64,000 bases of DNA from Alicycliphilus sp. UBA6560. GTDB taxonomy: Bacteria; Pseudomonadota; Gammaproteobacteria; Burkholderiales; Burkholderiaceae_C. A program made the translations under genes and the position numbers. Where the stretch lies: the NCBI GenBank assembly GCA_002434305.1, contig DJJU01000013.1, positions 1 to 64,000 of the forward strand. The letters run 5' to 3'. The notes below the pieces were generated by a model. It did no database searches and had not been told where the DNA came from. It saw nothing but the letters and a program-made list of their open reading frames with translations. Positions 25,657 to 33,798 of this stretch are shown here, in pieces (position 1 is the stretch's first letter; every line of letters starts with the position of its first letter).

Positions 25657-25938
25657 ATGCGTCCCGCTCCCTTGCGGCCTGCCGCCACTGTTCCCACCGC
25701 TGTCGCCCAGCCGCAGCGCTATCTCACCAACGACGAAGCCGCCGACTACCTGCGCCTGTCGCCGCGCACGCTGGAAAAGCAGCGCGTGATCGGCGGCGGC
25801 CCGCGCTTTCGCAAGTTCGGCCGGCGCGTCATGTACGCCGTGGCCGACCTCGATGCCTGGGCTGCCGACCGCAGCTTCGAGACGACTTCCGATCCTGAGT
25901 ACGCCGAACAGCACGCGGCGGACAGTCGTGCGCGCTGA
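25657..25938 (+). CDS. AlpA/MerR-like helix-turn-helix protein
   Basis: 93 residues with one winged HTH: RYLTNDEAADYLRLSPRTLEKQRVIGGGPRFRKFGRRVMYAVADLDAWAADRSFE (about 25-78), the excisionase-like DNA-binding domain. Such proteins often act as recombination directionality factors or regulators, so it is a candidate control factor for excision. GGAGG (25645-25649) is well placed for ATG 25657; ATG 25642 is less likely. It sits directly before repA. Confidence 0.85.
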   Translation: MRPAPLRPAATVPTAVAQPQRYLTNDEAADYLRLSPRTLEKQRVIGGGPRFRKFGRRVMYAVADLDAWAADRSFETTSDPEYAEQHAADSRAR

Positions 25939-25964
25939 TCGCTGGCACGCGCCAGGCCATCGCC

Positions 25965-26822
25965 ATGTCCAGCCCCGCGCTGCCGTCCCGGCAGCGGCCC
26001 TCGCAAGAACGCGAACAGCTCGACCTGTTCCGCGCCTTGCCGGGCGACATGGCACCGCGCGACAGCCAGGATTTGATGGCCTTTCCGTTCTTCTCGTTGG
26101 CGAAGTCGCGGCGCACAGCGCCGATCGACTTCCACAGCGGCAACGTCACGATCCGCGTGGAGGGCACGGCCGAGCATGGCATTGCCACGATTTGGGATGC
26201 CGACATTCTGATTTGGGCGGCCTCGCAGATTGTGGAAGCCCGCGACGCGGGCCTGCGGCCCTCGCGGCTGATGCAGGCCACGCCCTACGAGATCCTGCGC
26301 TTCATCGGGCGCGGTACGTCGCTGCGCGACTATCAGCGCCTCAAAGCGGCCCTGGATCGCCTGCAATCGACCACGGTGGCCACGTCTATCCGCGAGACGA
26401 CGGGGCGACGCTTGCATCGGTTTTCGTGGATCAACGAGTGGAAGGAACTGGCCGATGCGGAGGGCACACCTTTGGGGCTGGAGCTGATCCTGCCGGACTG
26501 GTTCTTTGGCGGGGTGATGGATGCCGCCCTGGTACTGACCATCGACCCGGCGTATTTCCGGCTGACGGGCGGCATCGAGCGATGGCTGTACCGCCTGGTG
26601 CGCAAGCACGGCGGGCGGCAGGAAGGCGGCTGGCAATTCGATTTCCGGCACCTGTACCGCAAATCAGGCAGTGTCACGCGCTTCTCGGACTTCGCCTACG
26701 ACCTGCGCGCGCTGGTCGCGCGGCAGTCGCTGCCCGGTTATGTCCTGAGCATCGAGCGGATGCCGGGCGATGGAGTCGAGTTGCTGATGTTTCGGCCCGT
26801 GCCGTTTGCGGCACGGGGATAA
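25965..26822 (+). CDS. repA: Replication initiator protein RepA (PF10134 type)
   Basis: 285 residues. Family landmarks: EREQLDLFRALPGDMAPRDSQDLMAFPFFSLAKSRRTAPIDF, ATIWDADILIWAASQIVEAR, ATPYEILRFIGRGTSLRDYQRLKAALDRLQSTTVATSIRE, WLYRLVRKHGGRQEGGWQFDFRHLYRKSGS. These winged-helix initiators serve plasmids and Tn4371-like ICEs; for ICEs, autonomous replication of the circular form is thought to help maintenance. An iteron-like array begins 25 bases after the stop, supporting a real replication origin. Confidence 0.9.
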   Translation: MSSPALPSRQRPSQEREQLDLFRALPGDMAPRDSQDLMAFPFFSLAKSRRTAPIDFHSGNVTIRVEGTAEHGIATIWDADILIWAASQIVEARDAGLRPSRLMQATPYEILRFIGRGTSLRDYQRLKAALDRLQSTTVATSIRETTGRRLHRFSWINEWKELADAEGTPLGLELILPDWFFGGVMDAALVLTIDPAYFRLTGGIERWLYRLVRKHGGRQEGGWQFDFRHLYRKSGSVTRFSDFAYDLRALVARQSLPGYVLSIERMPGDGVELLMFRPVPFAARG

Positions 26823-26847
26823 CTTCGGGAAAAGCGGTGGACGGGCT

Positions 26848-26912
26848 CGTGCTATCAGGAGTACGGGGTATCGTGCTATCGGGAGTACGACTATCGTGCT
26901 ATCAGGAGTACG
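26848..26912 (+). repeat. Three iteron-like direct repeats after repA (candidate oriV)
   Basis: CGTGCTATCRGGAGTACG (18 bp) occurs at 26848-26865, 26872-26889 and 26895-26912 with 24- and 23-bp periods, differing by one A/G. Units 2 and 3 are also preceded by TAT. Same-strand, helical-turn-spaced repeats beside repA are the hallmark of RepA binding sites. Confidence 0.8.
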
Positions 26913-26953
26913 GATCGGCCGCAAAGCCAATAACGGCGCGGGTTTCGGCCTCC

Positions 26954-26988
26954 CTTAACTTACCTAACTTAAATTCTCTAACTTGTAG
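26954..26988. repeat. AT-rich stretch with three TAACTT repeats (candidate DNA-unwinding element)
   Basis: TAACTT at 26956-26961, 26965-26970 and 26979-26984 within a markedly AT-rich stretch, 40 bp from the iterons. This is the usual neighbour of iterons in RepA-type origins. It also lies upstream of parA and could contain its promoter. Confidence 0.6.
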
Positions 26989-27075
26989 TAGAGCAACGCC
27001 GTCGCGGTGGACAACCGCCACGCGGCCACAAACGCAGCAGACAAAGCCCGGTTTTCCAGCATGGAGGGCCAGGCC

Positions 27076-27714
27076 ATGATCGTCGCGCTGCTCAACCAGA
27101 AAGGCGGCGTGGGCAAGACCACGCTCGCCACCCACATCGCTGGCGAGCTGGCGATGCGTGGCCAGCACGTCGTGCTGCTGGACGCTGACCCGCAAGGTTC
27201 GTCACTGGACTGGACACAGCGCCGCAGCCAGCAAGGCTTGCCACGGCTGTTCAGTGCCGTGGGCCTCGCCCGTGAAACGCTGCATCAGGAAGCGCCAGAA
27301 CTCGCCAGGCGGGCCGATCACGTCGTCATCGACGGCCCACCACGCATCGCCGCCTTGGCGCGCTCCGCGCTGCTGGCGGCCGAGCGCGCGCTGATACCCG
27401 TGCAGCCCAGCCCCTATGACTTGTGGGCATCGGCGGAAATGGTGGCGCTGATCCGCGAGGCGCAAGTCTTCCGGCCTGCGCTGCGCGCGGCCTTCGTCAT
27501 CAACCGGCGCGTCAGTACCACGGTCATCGGACGCGAAGCGCGCCAGGCGCTGGCCGAACAGCCGCTTCCTGCGCTGCGCTCGGAAGTGCATCAACGCATC
27601 GTTTTCGCCGACAGCGTGACCGCTGGTCGGCTGGCACGCGAGACGGCACCGGACAGCGCCGCCGCCCGCGAAATCACGGCGCTGGTCGATGAACTGCTGC
27701 GGTGGCCGTCATGA
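27076..27714 (+). CDS. parA: ParA-family partition ATPase
   Basis: 212 residues. Deviant Walker A NQKGGVGKTT at residues 7-16, switch/Walker A' DADPQGSSLDW, Walker B-like ADHVVIDGPPR. Short type Ib-like ParA without an N-terminal HTH, so autoregulation would need another protein. GGAGG (27063-27067) supports ATG 27076 over the ATG at 27061. The stop overlaps the next gene's start (ATGA). Confidence 0.92.
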   Translation: MIVALLNQKGGVGKTTLATHIAGELAMRGQHVVLLDADPQGSSLDWTQRRSQQGLPRLFSAVGLARETLHQEAPELARRADHVVIDGPPRIAALARSALLAAERALIPVQPSPYDLWASAEMVALIREAQVFRPALRAAFVINRRVSTTVIGREARQALAEQPLPALRSEVHQRIVFADSVTAGRLARETAPDSAAAREITALVDELLRWPS

Positions 27715-27995
27715 CCACGAAACCACCGTCCAACGGCAAACGCACTGCCAAGCGCGTCGGTATCGGCGCGCGTCCGCCCGCGAATCCTCACGCCGAGGCG
27801 TGGATTCGCCAAGGCGACGCCGATGCGCTGAACAAGGGCGATCTCTACACCGCCCGCCTGACCCTCGACATCACGCCCGCCATGCGCTCGCGCATCAAGG
27901 TGTCGGCCTTCACGCAGGGCGTGACCGTGGCCGACCTGCTGCGCGGCCTGCTGGAGCGGGAGTTTCCAGAACACCGCAGGGAGAACACACCATGA
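27711..27995 (+). CDS. Small partition-associated protein (ParG/ParB-like, probable RHH)
   Basis: 94 residues: basic N-terminus (MTTKPPSNGKRTAKRVGIGARPP), then RLTLDITPAMRSRIKVSAFTQGVTVADLLRGLLEREFPEH, which fits a ribbon-helix-helix domain. Translationally coupled to parA, it is the likely DNA-binding partner; the nearby direct repeats could be its sites. Family name is not certain. Confidence 0.7.
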   Translation: MTTKPPSNGKRTAKRVGIGARPPANPHAEAWIRQGDADALNKGDLYTARLTLDITPAMRSRIKVSAFTQGVTVADLLRGLLEREFPEHRRENTP

Positions 27996-28549
27996 CGGCA
28001 TTCGCTTCGCCTGTCTGCGCGCCTGCCACTGGCGCGGCCACGGCTGCGCCTCGACCGGCATCCGCCGCGCTCGCTGGCCAGGCGGCCCGCGTACCGCTGA
28101 CGCGGGTTGCGCTGGCCTACATCGACCAGCGTTTCGACCTCTATCTGCGCTTCGGCGAGCCGGCGCGCATCCTTCGCCTCGACCAATGGCGGCGCTGCGC
28201 ATTGTTCTTGCCTGGCGCGATGCTCTGCCGCATCCGCTGGCAGGCCAATGCTTACGGCACGATCCGCTGGCAGCTCATGGTGATGCAGGCTTGCACGCCG
28301 CTGGATGGCGCGCAGCGCATCCCCGGCGTGCAGCCCGGCGCACGCCTACTGCTGCACGCCGAGGGCGAGAACTCGGTTCGTGCCGTGCTGGCCCGCATCG
28401 ACGCCATCGAGGCGCTGGGCATCGCGCCCGCCGACGCCTCGCCCGCGTACTGGCGCACGCTGGGCAATCGGCTCGCTGCGCGCCTGCCGCTGCCCGACTA
28501 CAGCGCCGAGCGGCACGCCGCCTGGCTGGCCGGGAGGGCGCTGCCATGA
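27992..28549 (+). CDS. DUF2840 domain protein
   Basis: 185 residues, ATGA-coupled to the gene before and after. The core VPLTRVALAYIDQRFDLYLRFGEPARILRLDQWRRCALFLPGAMLCRIRWQANAYGTIRWQLMVMQ is the DUF2840 signature, followed by an Ala-rich region ending LPLPDYSAERHAAWLAGRALP. Conserved between parA and traF in this ICE family. Function unknown; position suggests a transfer or regulation role. Confidence 0.88.
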   Translation: MTAFASPVCAPATGAATAAPRPASAALAGQAARVPLTRVALAYIDQRFDLYLRFGEPARILRLDQWRRCALFLPGAMLCRIRWQANAYGTIRWQLMVMQACTPLDGAQRIPGVQPGARLLLHAEGENSVRAVLARIDAIEALGIAPADASPAYWRTLGNRLAARLPLPDYSAERHAAWLAGRALP

Positions 28550-29133
28550 CCACGGTTTCTGCTGGCGGCACGGTGCCGCGTCCTCGTTCGCGCTTGCGCG
28601 CTCGCATCGCCTTGGCGTGCTTGTCCGCCTGCGGCCTCGCTGCGCTGGCCTGGGCGTCCTTCGTGCATCCGCTGCCGCGCCTGACCTACAACCCGTCCGA
28701 CAGCGTGGCGGTCGGCTGGTATCGCGTCGATCTGCTCGACCATCGCGCCGACTCGCTGCCCCCGGCCTTGCCGGTGGGCAGCATCGTCCTGACCAGACTG
28801 CCACCCGATGCCACCACGCTGGCTGCGCGTCGCGGCTATCTGCCGGCCCGCATTCTGTTGCTCAAGCGCGTGGGAGCTATCGCGCCGCAGACGGTGTGCG
28901 TGGCCGGTGGCGTTCTGAGCATCGACGGCGTGCCTTCGGCCGCCTTGCTGCCCGCCGACCGGCTGGGCCGTCCGCTGCCGTCCTGGGCGCAGTGCCGGCA
29001 GCTTCGCCCCGGCGAACTGTTCCTGCTCAGTGTCACCAGTCCGGCGTCGTTCGACAGCCGGTATTTCGGGCCGGTCAGCGCATCCGCCGTGATCGGAGTC
29101 GCGCATCCGGTGTGGTTGGAGACACGTCCATGA
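28546..29133 (+). CDS. traF: TraF, S26-type signal peptidase for conjugative pilin maturation
   Basis: 195 residues with one N-terminal transmembrane segment (IALACLSACGLAALAWASF). The catalytic Ser lies in RLTYNPSDSVAVGWYRV and the catalytic Lys in RILLLKRVGAI. In RP4, TraF cleaves and cyclises the TrbC pilin; TrbC here is encoded at 50614. ATGA coupling to DUF2840. Confidence 0.92.
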   Translation: MTTVSAGGTVPRPRSRLRARIALACLSACGLAALAWASFVHPLPRLTYNPSDSVAVGWYRVDLLDHRADSLPPALPVGSIVLTRLPPDATTLAARRGYLPARILLLKRVGAIAPQTVCVAGGVLSIDGVPSAALLPADRLGRPLPSWAQCRQLRPGELFLLSVTSPASFDSRYFGPVSASAVIGVAHPVWLETRP

Positions 29134-29156
29134 TCGCCGCCGATTCGCTGCGCATC

Positions 29157-29172
29157 ATCGTGCTATCAGGCG
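29157..29172 (+). repeat. Solitary iteron-like core
   Basis: ATCGTGCTATCAGGCGT shares ATCGTGCTATCAGG (14 bases) with the second-half repeats at 26872-26912. It lies alone, 2.25 kb from the array. Confidence 0.6.
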
Positions 29173-29453
29173 TGTCGATCCGGTGGCGTTCCGTGTGTCG
29201 TCGCGCGTGCAGAGCGAGCGCATCCGCGCTGCACTTCGCGCTGCCTTCGGCGCAGCCATCCACCGTGCAGGCGTCTTGCCTTGAACGCGCCCGGCCTGCG
29301 GCCATCGGCGCGTTCGCCGGCGCGCTGCCCGCTAGCAGCGCAGCGCCACCGGGCCGCCGCTGCCCGCAGCGCCAGCGAGGGGCAAAGGCGGAAGGCAAGA
29401 CAAAAGGACGCGGCACTGGCCCGCGTCGAAAACCAGTCTGCACGTGGGGGTGG

Positions 29454-29544
29454 CGCGGCACGGAGCGGCTTTGCCGCCGTGCCGCGTGGGGCGCGAGGCC
29501 CGCGCCAATGCAGGCATGTCCGCGTGCTTTCGCACGACAGGACA
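29454..29544 (+). other. Candidate oriT hairpins upstream of the relaxase
   Basis: CGCGGCACGG (29454-29463) pairs perfectly with CCGTGCCGCG (29477-29486), enclosing a smaller CGGC-TTT-GCCG stem. TGTCC/GGACA (29517-29521/29540-29544) enclose CGTGC-TTTC-GCACG. Nested perfect hairpins immediately before a relaxase gene are the expected form of an origin of transfer. The nick site cannot be assigned. Confidence 0.4.
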
Positions 29545-29570
29545 CGCCCCAGCTTTCAGGGAGCACAGCC

Positions 29571-31556
29571 ATGAGCGACCGCCGCGATGACGATTTCCGC
29601 GTGCGCCCCAGCGCCCCGAAGAACCGGGGCAAGGGCCAGGGGCAGAGCTTCGTCTCCAAGGTGCTCAAGCAGGCGGGCAAGGCCAGCAGCGGCAAGTCCA
29701 CGGTGCGCCGTCCGGCGTCGGCTCATGGCACCGGCCAGCGTCCCGGCTCGCGCCTGGGGCGCGGCCACACGGCAGCTCGATTCGCCGGGGCGAGGCTGAC
29801 GCCCATGTCCCGGCGCGTGACCATCAAGACCTTGCTGGTGAATCACCAGCGGGTCAGCCCGCAGTCGCTCGCCAAGCACCTGCGCTACATCGAGCGCGAT
29901 GGCGTGGGCCGCGACGGCGAGCCGGGCCAAGCCTACGGGCCGCAGACCGATACCGCCGACCTCGACGCCTTCAAGGAACGCTGCGCCGACGACAGGCACC
30001 ATTTCCGCTTCATCCTCTCGCCCGAAGATGGCGCGGAACTGGAAGACCTGCGCACCTACACGCGGCACCTCATGGGCCGCATGGAGGCCGACCTGGGCAC
30101 GGGCCTCGACTGGGTGGCCGTAAACCATTGGAACACCGACAACCCCCATACCCACCTGATCGTGCGCGGGCGCGATGACACCGGCAAAGACCTCATCATC
30201 GCGGGCGATTACATCGCCGACGGCTTCCGCCACCGGGCCGCCGAACTGGCGACCGAGTGGCTGGGGCCGCGCACCGAGCTGGAGATCCAGCAGACCTTGC
30301 AGCGCGAGGTGGCGCAAGAGCGGTGGACGAGCCTGGATCGCACCTTGAAGCGCGAGGCCGGCGAGGATGGCCGCGTGCAGATCGAACGCTTCAACGAGCC
30401 GAACTTGCAACGCCAGCGCCTGCTGCTGATTGGCCGCCTGCAACGCTTGCAGCGCCTGGGCTTGGCCGACGAGACGCAGCCGGGCGCCTGGGCCGTCCAT
30501 GCCGATGCGGAGAAGACCCTGCGCGCCCTGGGCGAGCGTGGCGACATCATCCGCACCATGCAGCGGGCAATGAGTGGGAAGCCGCGCGAACTGGCGGTAT
30601 TCGAGCCTGGAGACAATGGCAGAACCATCCTCGGGCGCGTGGCCGCGAAGGGGCTGGCCGACGAACTGCGCGACCGGGGCTATCTGGTCATCGACGGCGT
30701 GGACGGCAAGGCCCACTACGTCGCCCTGAACGCCCGCGACGAGCTGGCGAACTACCCGACCGGGGCCGTGGTGGAGGTGAAGGGATCGACCGACGTGCGC
30801 GCGGCCGACAGGAACATCGCCGCGCTGGCGAGCGATGGCCTGTACCGCACCGATCATCACCTGGCCGTGGCGCAGGGGCAAGCCGCACCGGGCCGTGACC
30901 CGCAGGAGGTCGTGGCCACCCATGTGCGCAGGCTGGAAGCCCTGCGCCGGGCTGGCATCGTGGAGCGCGTGGCCGAAGGGCTATGGAAGGTGCCGGGCGA
31001 CCTGCCAGAGCAAGGCCGCCGCTACGACGCGCAACGGCTGGGCGGCGTGGCCGTGGAGCTGAAATCGCACCTGCCCATCGAGCGGCAGGCGCGCGTGATC
31101 GGGGCCACCTGGCTCGACCAGCAGTTGATCGACGGCGGCTCGGGCTTGGGCGACCTGGGCTTTGGTGGCGAGGCCAAGCAGGCGATGCAGCAGCGCGCCG
31201 ACTTCCTGGCCGAACAGGGGCTGGCCGTGCGGCGCGGGCAGCGTGTGATCCTGGCGCGCAACCTGCTGGGCACGCTGCGCAACCGGGAACTAGCGCAGGC
31301 CGCGAAGGACATTGCCGGCGAAACCGGCCTAGAGCATCGCCCGGTGGCCGACGGGCAACGCGTGGCCGGCATCTACCGGCGAAGCATCATGCTTGCCAGT
31401 GGGCGTTATGCGATGCTCGACGACGGCATGGGGTTTTCGCTGGTGCCGTGGAAGCCGGTGATCGAGCAGCGGCTGGGGAAGCAACTGGCCGCGACGGTGC
31501 GCGGCGGCGGGGTGTCATGGGAGATTGGGCGGCATCGGGGGCCAACCATTTCTTGA
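29571..31556 (+). CDS. rlxS: Relaxase / mobilisation nuclease with DUF3363 domain
   Basis: 661 residues; starts conjugative transfer by nicking oriT. A basic disordered N-terminus (1-80) precedes the nuclease: catalytic Tyr candidate Tyr106 in LRYIERDGVG, DRHHFRFILSPEDG (His143/144), and the metal-binding NTDNPHTHLIVRG (His193, His195). The C-terminal half is DUF3363 (PTGAVVEVKG...HLAVAQGQ...RRAGIVERVAEGLWKVP...). CAGGGAG precedes ATG 29571. The name follows the Tn4371 relaxase; RP4-type TraI analogy is by function, MOBP class by motif. Confidence 0.9.
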   Translation: MSDRRDDDFRVRPSAPKNRGKGQGQSFVSKVLKQAGKASSGKSTVRRPASAHGTGQRPGSRLGRGHTAARFAGARLTPMSRRVTIKTLLVNHQRVSPQSLAKHLRYIERDGVGRDGEPGQAYGPQTDTADLDAFKERCADDRHHFRFILSPEDGAELEDLRTYTRHLMGRMEADLGTGLDWVAVNHWNTDNPHTHLIVRGRDDTGKDLIIAGDYIADGFRHRAAELATEWLGPRTELEIQQTLQREVAQERWTSLDRTLKREAGEDGRVQIERFNEPNLQRQRLLLIGRLQRLQRLGLADETQPGAWAVHADAEKTLRALGERGDIIRTMQRAMSGKPRELAVFEPGDNGRTILGRVAAKGLADELRDRGYLVIDGVDGKAHYVALNARDELANYPTGAVVEVKGSTDVRAADRNIAALASDGLYRTDHHLAVAQGQAAPGRDPQEVVATHVRRLEALRRAGIVERVAEGLWKVPGDLPEQGRRYDAQRLGGVAVELKSHLPIERQARVIGATWLDQQLIDGGSGLGDLGFGGEAKQAMQQRADFLAEQGLAVRRGQRVILARNLLGTLRNRELAQAAKDIAGETGLEHRPVADGQRVAGIYRRSIMLASGRYAMLDDGMGFSLVPWKPVIEQRLGKQLAATVRGGGVSWEIGRHRGPTIS

Positions 31557-31771
31557 GTCAAGGTAATGCCACAAGCCGGCGGAAAAAATTAGATCCTATT
31601 CATTGATGATTGATCAATCCAAAGCGTTTCCAAAGGTTGGGATGTCAGAATTAAAATTTTCTGTAATTGCGGATACATGGTCACATTCAAAGGCACGCTA
31701 TCGCTTATCTGGATTGATGGTTTCCGACCAGTACCGCATGCGCCTTCCGCAGAATTTGGGGCAAATCCACG

Positions 31772-33115
31772 ATGAAGAGAATAATTTGGACGTTCTGGGT
31801 TTTTGCGCTGGCATTGAGCGCTCTATGGTTTTTTGCCGATACGCTGTGGCCTGCACAGTCCAACTACTTCGCCCTGCGGACGGTATGGATTCAATACAGC
31901 GGCGTACTGGCCATCGGCACGATGTCCGTGGCGATGGTGCTGGCCACGCGCCCTGCGTGGCTGGAGCCCCGCTTGAACGGACTGGACAAGATGTACCGCC
32001 TGCACAAGTGGCTCGGCATAGCCGCTCTGGCCGCCGCAACAGTGCACTGGCTGTGGGCGCAGGGCACCAAGTGGGCCGTGGGCTGGGGCTGGCTGACGCG
32101 CCCGGCGCGCAAGCCCCGCGCAGAGGCTGATTCAATGGGCTCCATTGAATCGGCGTTGCGCGGCTGGCGCGGGCTGGCCGAAGACTTGGGCGAATGGGCC
32201 TTCTACGCCGTCGCGGTGCTACTGGTACTGGCGTTGCTCAAGCGCTTTCCATACCGGCTGTTCGCCAAGACGCACCACTGGATGGCAGCGATCTACCTGG
32301 TGCTGGCCTTCCACACCTTGGTGCTGGTGCAGTTCACCTACTGGGCGCAGCCCGTGGGCTGGGCTTTGGCTATGCTGCTGGCGAGCGGCACGGTATCGGC
32401 GGTGTGGGTGCTGCTGGGCCGGATCGGCGCGCAGCGCACCGCGCGCGGCGTTATCGAGTCGCTGCAAGCCTACCCGGCGCTGAATGTGCTGGAAACCACC
32501 CTGCGGATGGATCCGGGTTGGCCCGGCCACCGGCCCGGGCAGTTTGCCTTCGCTATGTCTAACCCGAAAGAAGGCCCGCACCCCTACACGCTGGCCTCAG
32601 CCTGGGTGCCGGAAGACCGGCGCATTACCTTCATCACCAAGGCGCTGGGCGACCACACCCGCCGGCTGCCTGAGCGCCTACGGGTCGGCGACCGGGTAAC
32701 GGTCGAGGGGCCTTACGGCTGCTTCACTTTCGACGACGGGCGTGCCCGCCAGATCTGGATCGGTGCTGGCATCGGCATCACGCCGTTCATCGCGCGCATG
32801 AAGTTCCTGGCGCAGCACGAGGGCCAGGACGCACGTCCCATCGATTTGTTTCATCCGACGAGCGACGTTGATCCGAAGGCCATCGAGAAACTGCGCGCCG
32901 ACAGCCAGGCGGCCGGCGTTGCGCTACACCTGTTCATCGACAAAAAGGACGGTCGCCTGACAGGTGAGCGCCTGCGTGCCATGGTGCCGGGTTGGAAAGA
33001 CGCCAGCGTCTGGTTCTGCGGCCCCACGGCCTTCGGCCGCGCGTTGCGCGCCGACCTGCTGGCCCAGGGGCTGGAGCCGGAGGCGTTCCACCAGGAGCTT
33101 TTCGAGATGCGCTGA
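31772..33115 (+). CDS. Ferric-reductase-like transmembrane flavohaem oxidoreductase
   Basis: 447 residues. About six N-terminal membrane helices with paired haem-ligand His (KMYRLHKWLGIAALAAATVHWLW and KTHHWMAAIYLVLAFHTL), then a ferredoxin-reductase-like FAD domain (HRPGQFAFAM, HPYTLAS) and NAD(P)-binding region (GAGIGITPFIARM, CGPTAFGRALR). It resembles FRE/NOX and bacterial ferric-reductase-like proteins and would move electrons across the inner membrane, possibly to ferric iron or oxygen. First gene of the 14 kb cargo, 15 bases before a two-component system, suggesting co-regulation. Confidence 0.85.
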   Translation: MKRIIWTFWVFALALSALWFFADTLWPAQSNYFALRTVWIQYSGVLAIGTMSVAMVLATRPAWLEPRLNGLDKMYRLHKWLGIAALAAATVHWLWAQGTKWAVGWGWLTRPARKPRAEADSMGSIESALRGWRGLAEDLGEWAFYAVAVLLVLALLKRFPYRLFAKTHHWMAAIYLVLAFHTLVLVQFTYWAQPVGWALAMLLASGTVSAVWVLLGRIGAQRTARGVIESLQAYPALNVLETTLRMDPGWPGHRPGQFAFAMSNPKEGPHPYTLASAWVPEDRRITFITKALGDHTRRLPERLRVGDRVTVEGPYGCFTFDDGRARQIWIGAGIGITPFIARMKFLAQHEGQDARPIDLFHPTSDVDPKAIEKLRADSQAAGVALHLFIDKKDGRLTGERLRAMVPGWKDASVWFCGPTAFGRALRADLLAQGLEPEAFHQELFEMR

Positions 33116-33129
33116 ATGGAAGAAAGCAT

Positions 33130-33795
33130 ATGCGCGTATTGATCGTGGAAGACTCGCAAACGCTGGCCGAAGCCCTGAGCCAGAGCCTTCAGTCGGAAGG
33201 CTATGCCTGCGATACAGCAGCCGATGGCGTGTCCGCGCTGAAGTTTCTTGCCAGCTACCGGTACGACGCCATTATTCTGGACTTGATGCTGCCCCGGCTG
33301 GACGGCTTTGGCGTGTTGCGCGCATTGAGCCGGGAGGCCCATGCCGCACCGGTGTTGGTGCTCTCCGCGCGCGAGTTGCTCGACGACCGGGTGCGGGCCT
33401 TGGATGCGGGTGCCGATGACTACCTGACAAAACCCTTCGAGCTGGCCGAACTGCTGGCTCGCCTGCGGGCGCTGGTGCGGCGTCCGCCGCAACGGGACGT
33501 TCCAGTTCTGCGCCACGGCGATCTGGAAGTCGATCCGCGCTCGCGCACCGCGAGGTTCAAGGGCATTGATCTTGGGCTCACGCCGAAGGAATATGGACTA
33601 CTCGACTTGCTGCTGCGTCGGCGCGGCGCCACGCTGTCGCGCCCGCAGATTTTTGAACATTTGTACGACAGCCGCAGCGATGCATCGGACAAGGTGGTGG
33701 AGGTGATTGTCAGCACCTTGCGAACCAAGCTCGCCCAGTGCGGCCTGGATGAACTGATCGTGACACGACGTGGCTTCGGCTACATACTCCCCTGA
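33130..33795 (+). CDS. OmpR-family response regulator
   Basis: 221 residues. Receiver domain with phosphoacceptor Asp51 (IILDLMLPRLDG), acidic pocket VEDS, and Lys100 in YLTKPFE. The C-terminal winged helix (about 125-221) ends LRTKLAQCGLDELIVTRRGFGYIL, typical of OmpR/PmrA/QseB. It is followed 3 bases later by the histidine kinase. Likely targets are the cargo operons; this is by location only. Confidence 0.92.
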   Translation: MRVLIVEDSQTLAEALSQSLQSEGYACDTAADGVSALKFLASYRYDAIILDLMLPRLDGFGVLRALSREAHAAPVLVLSARELLDDRVRALDAGADDYLTKPFELAELLARLRALVRRPPQRDVPVLRHGDLEVDPRSRTARFKGIDLGLTPKEYGLLDLLLRRRGATLSRPQIFEHLYDSRSDASDKVVEVIVSTLRTKLAQCGLDELIVTRRGFGYILP

Positions 33796-33798
33796 ACG

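Larger units (their letters stand above)
29134..29570. other. 437-bp gap between traF and the relaxase (probable oriT region)
   Basis: The relaxase frame is open through this gap, but translation lacks a start signal and composition looks non-coding. It contains a stray iteron-like core at 29157 and two strong hairpins at 29454-29544. In MOBP systems oriT commonly lies just upstream of the relaxase. Confidence 0.5.

Noticed and set aside
26848..26912. CRISPR repeat-spacer reading of the three 18-bp repeats
   Set aside because: The intervals are only 5-6 bases, and the position beside repA fits iterons.
28305..29570. Upstream extension of the relaxase frame (to 1083 residues)
   Set aside because: It would overlap DUF2840 and traF; the relaxase has a good start with CAGGGAG at 29571.
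31557..31771. Insertion-sequence remnant at the start of the cargo
   Set aside because: The stretch is AT-rich, but no transposase fragment, terminal inverted repeat or target duplication could be seen.
31603..32130. 175-residue ORF before the ferric-reductase-like gene
   Set aside because: It overlaps the flavohaem gene out of frame, and no family-like segment is visible.
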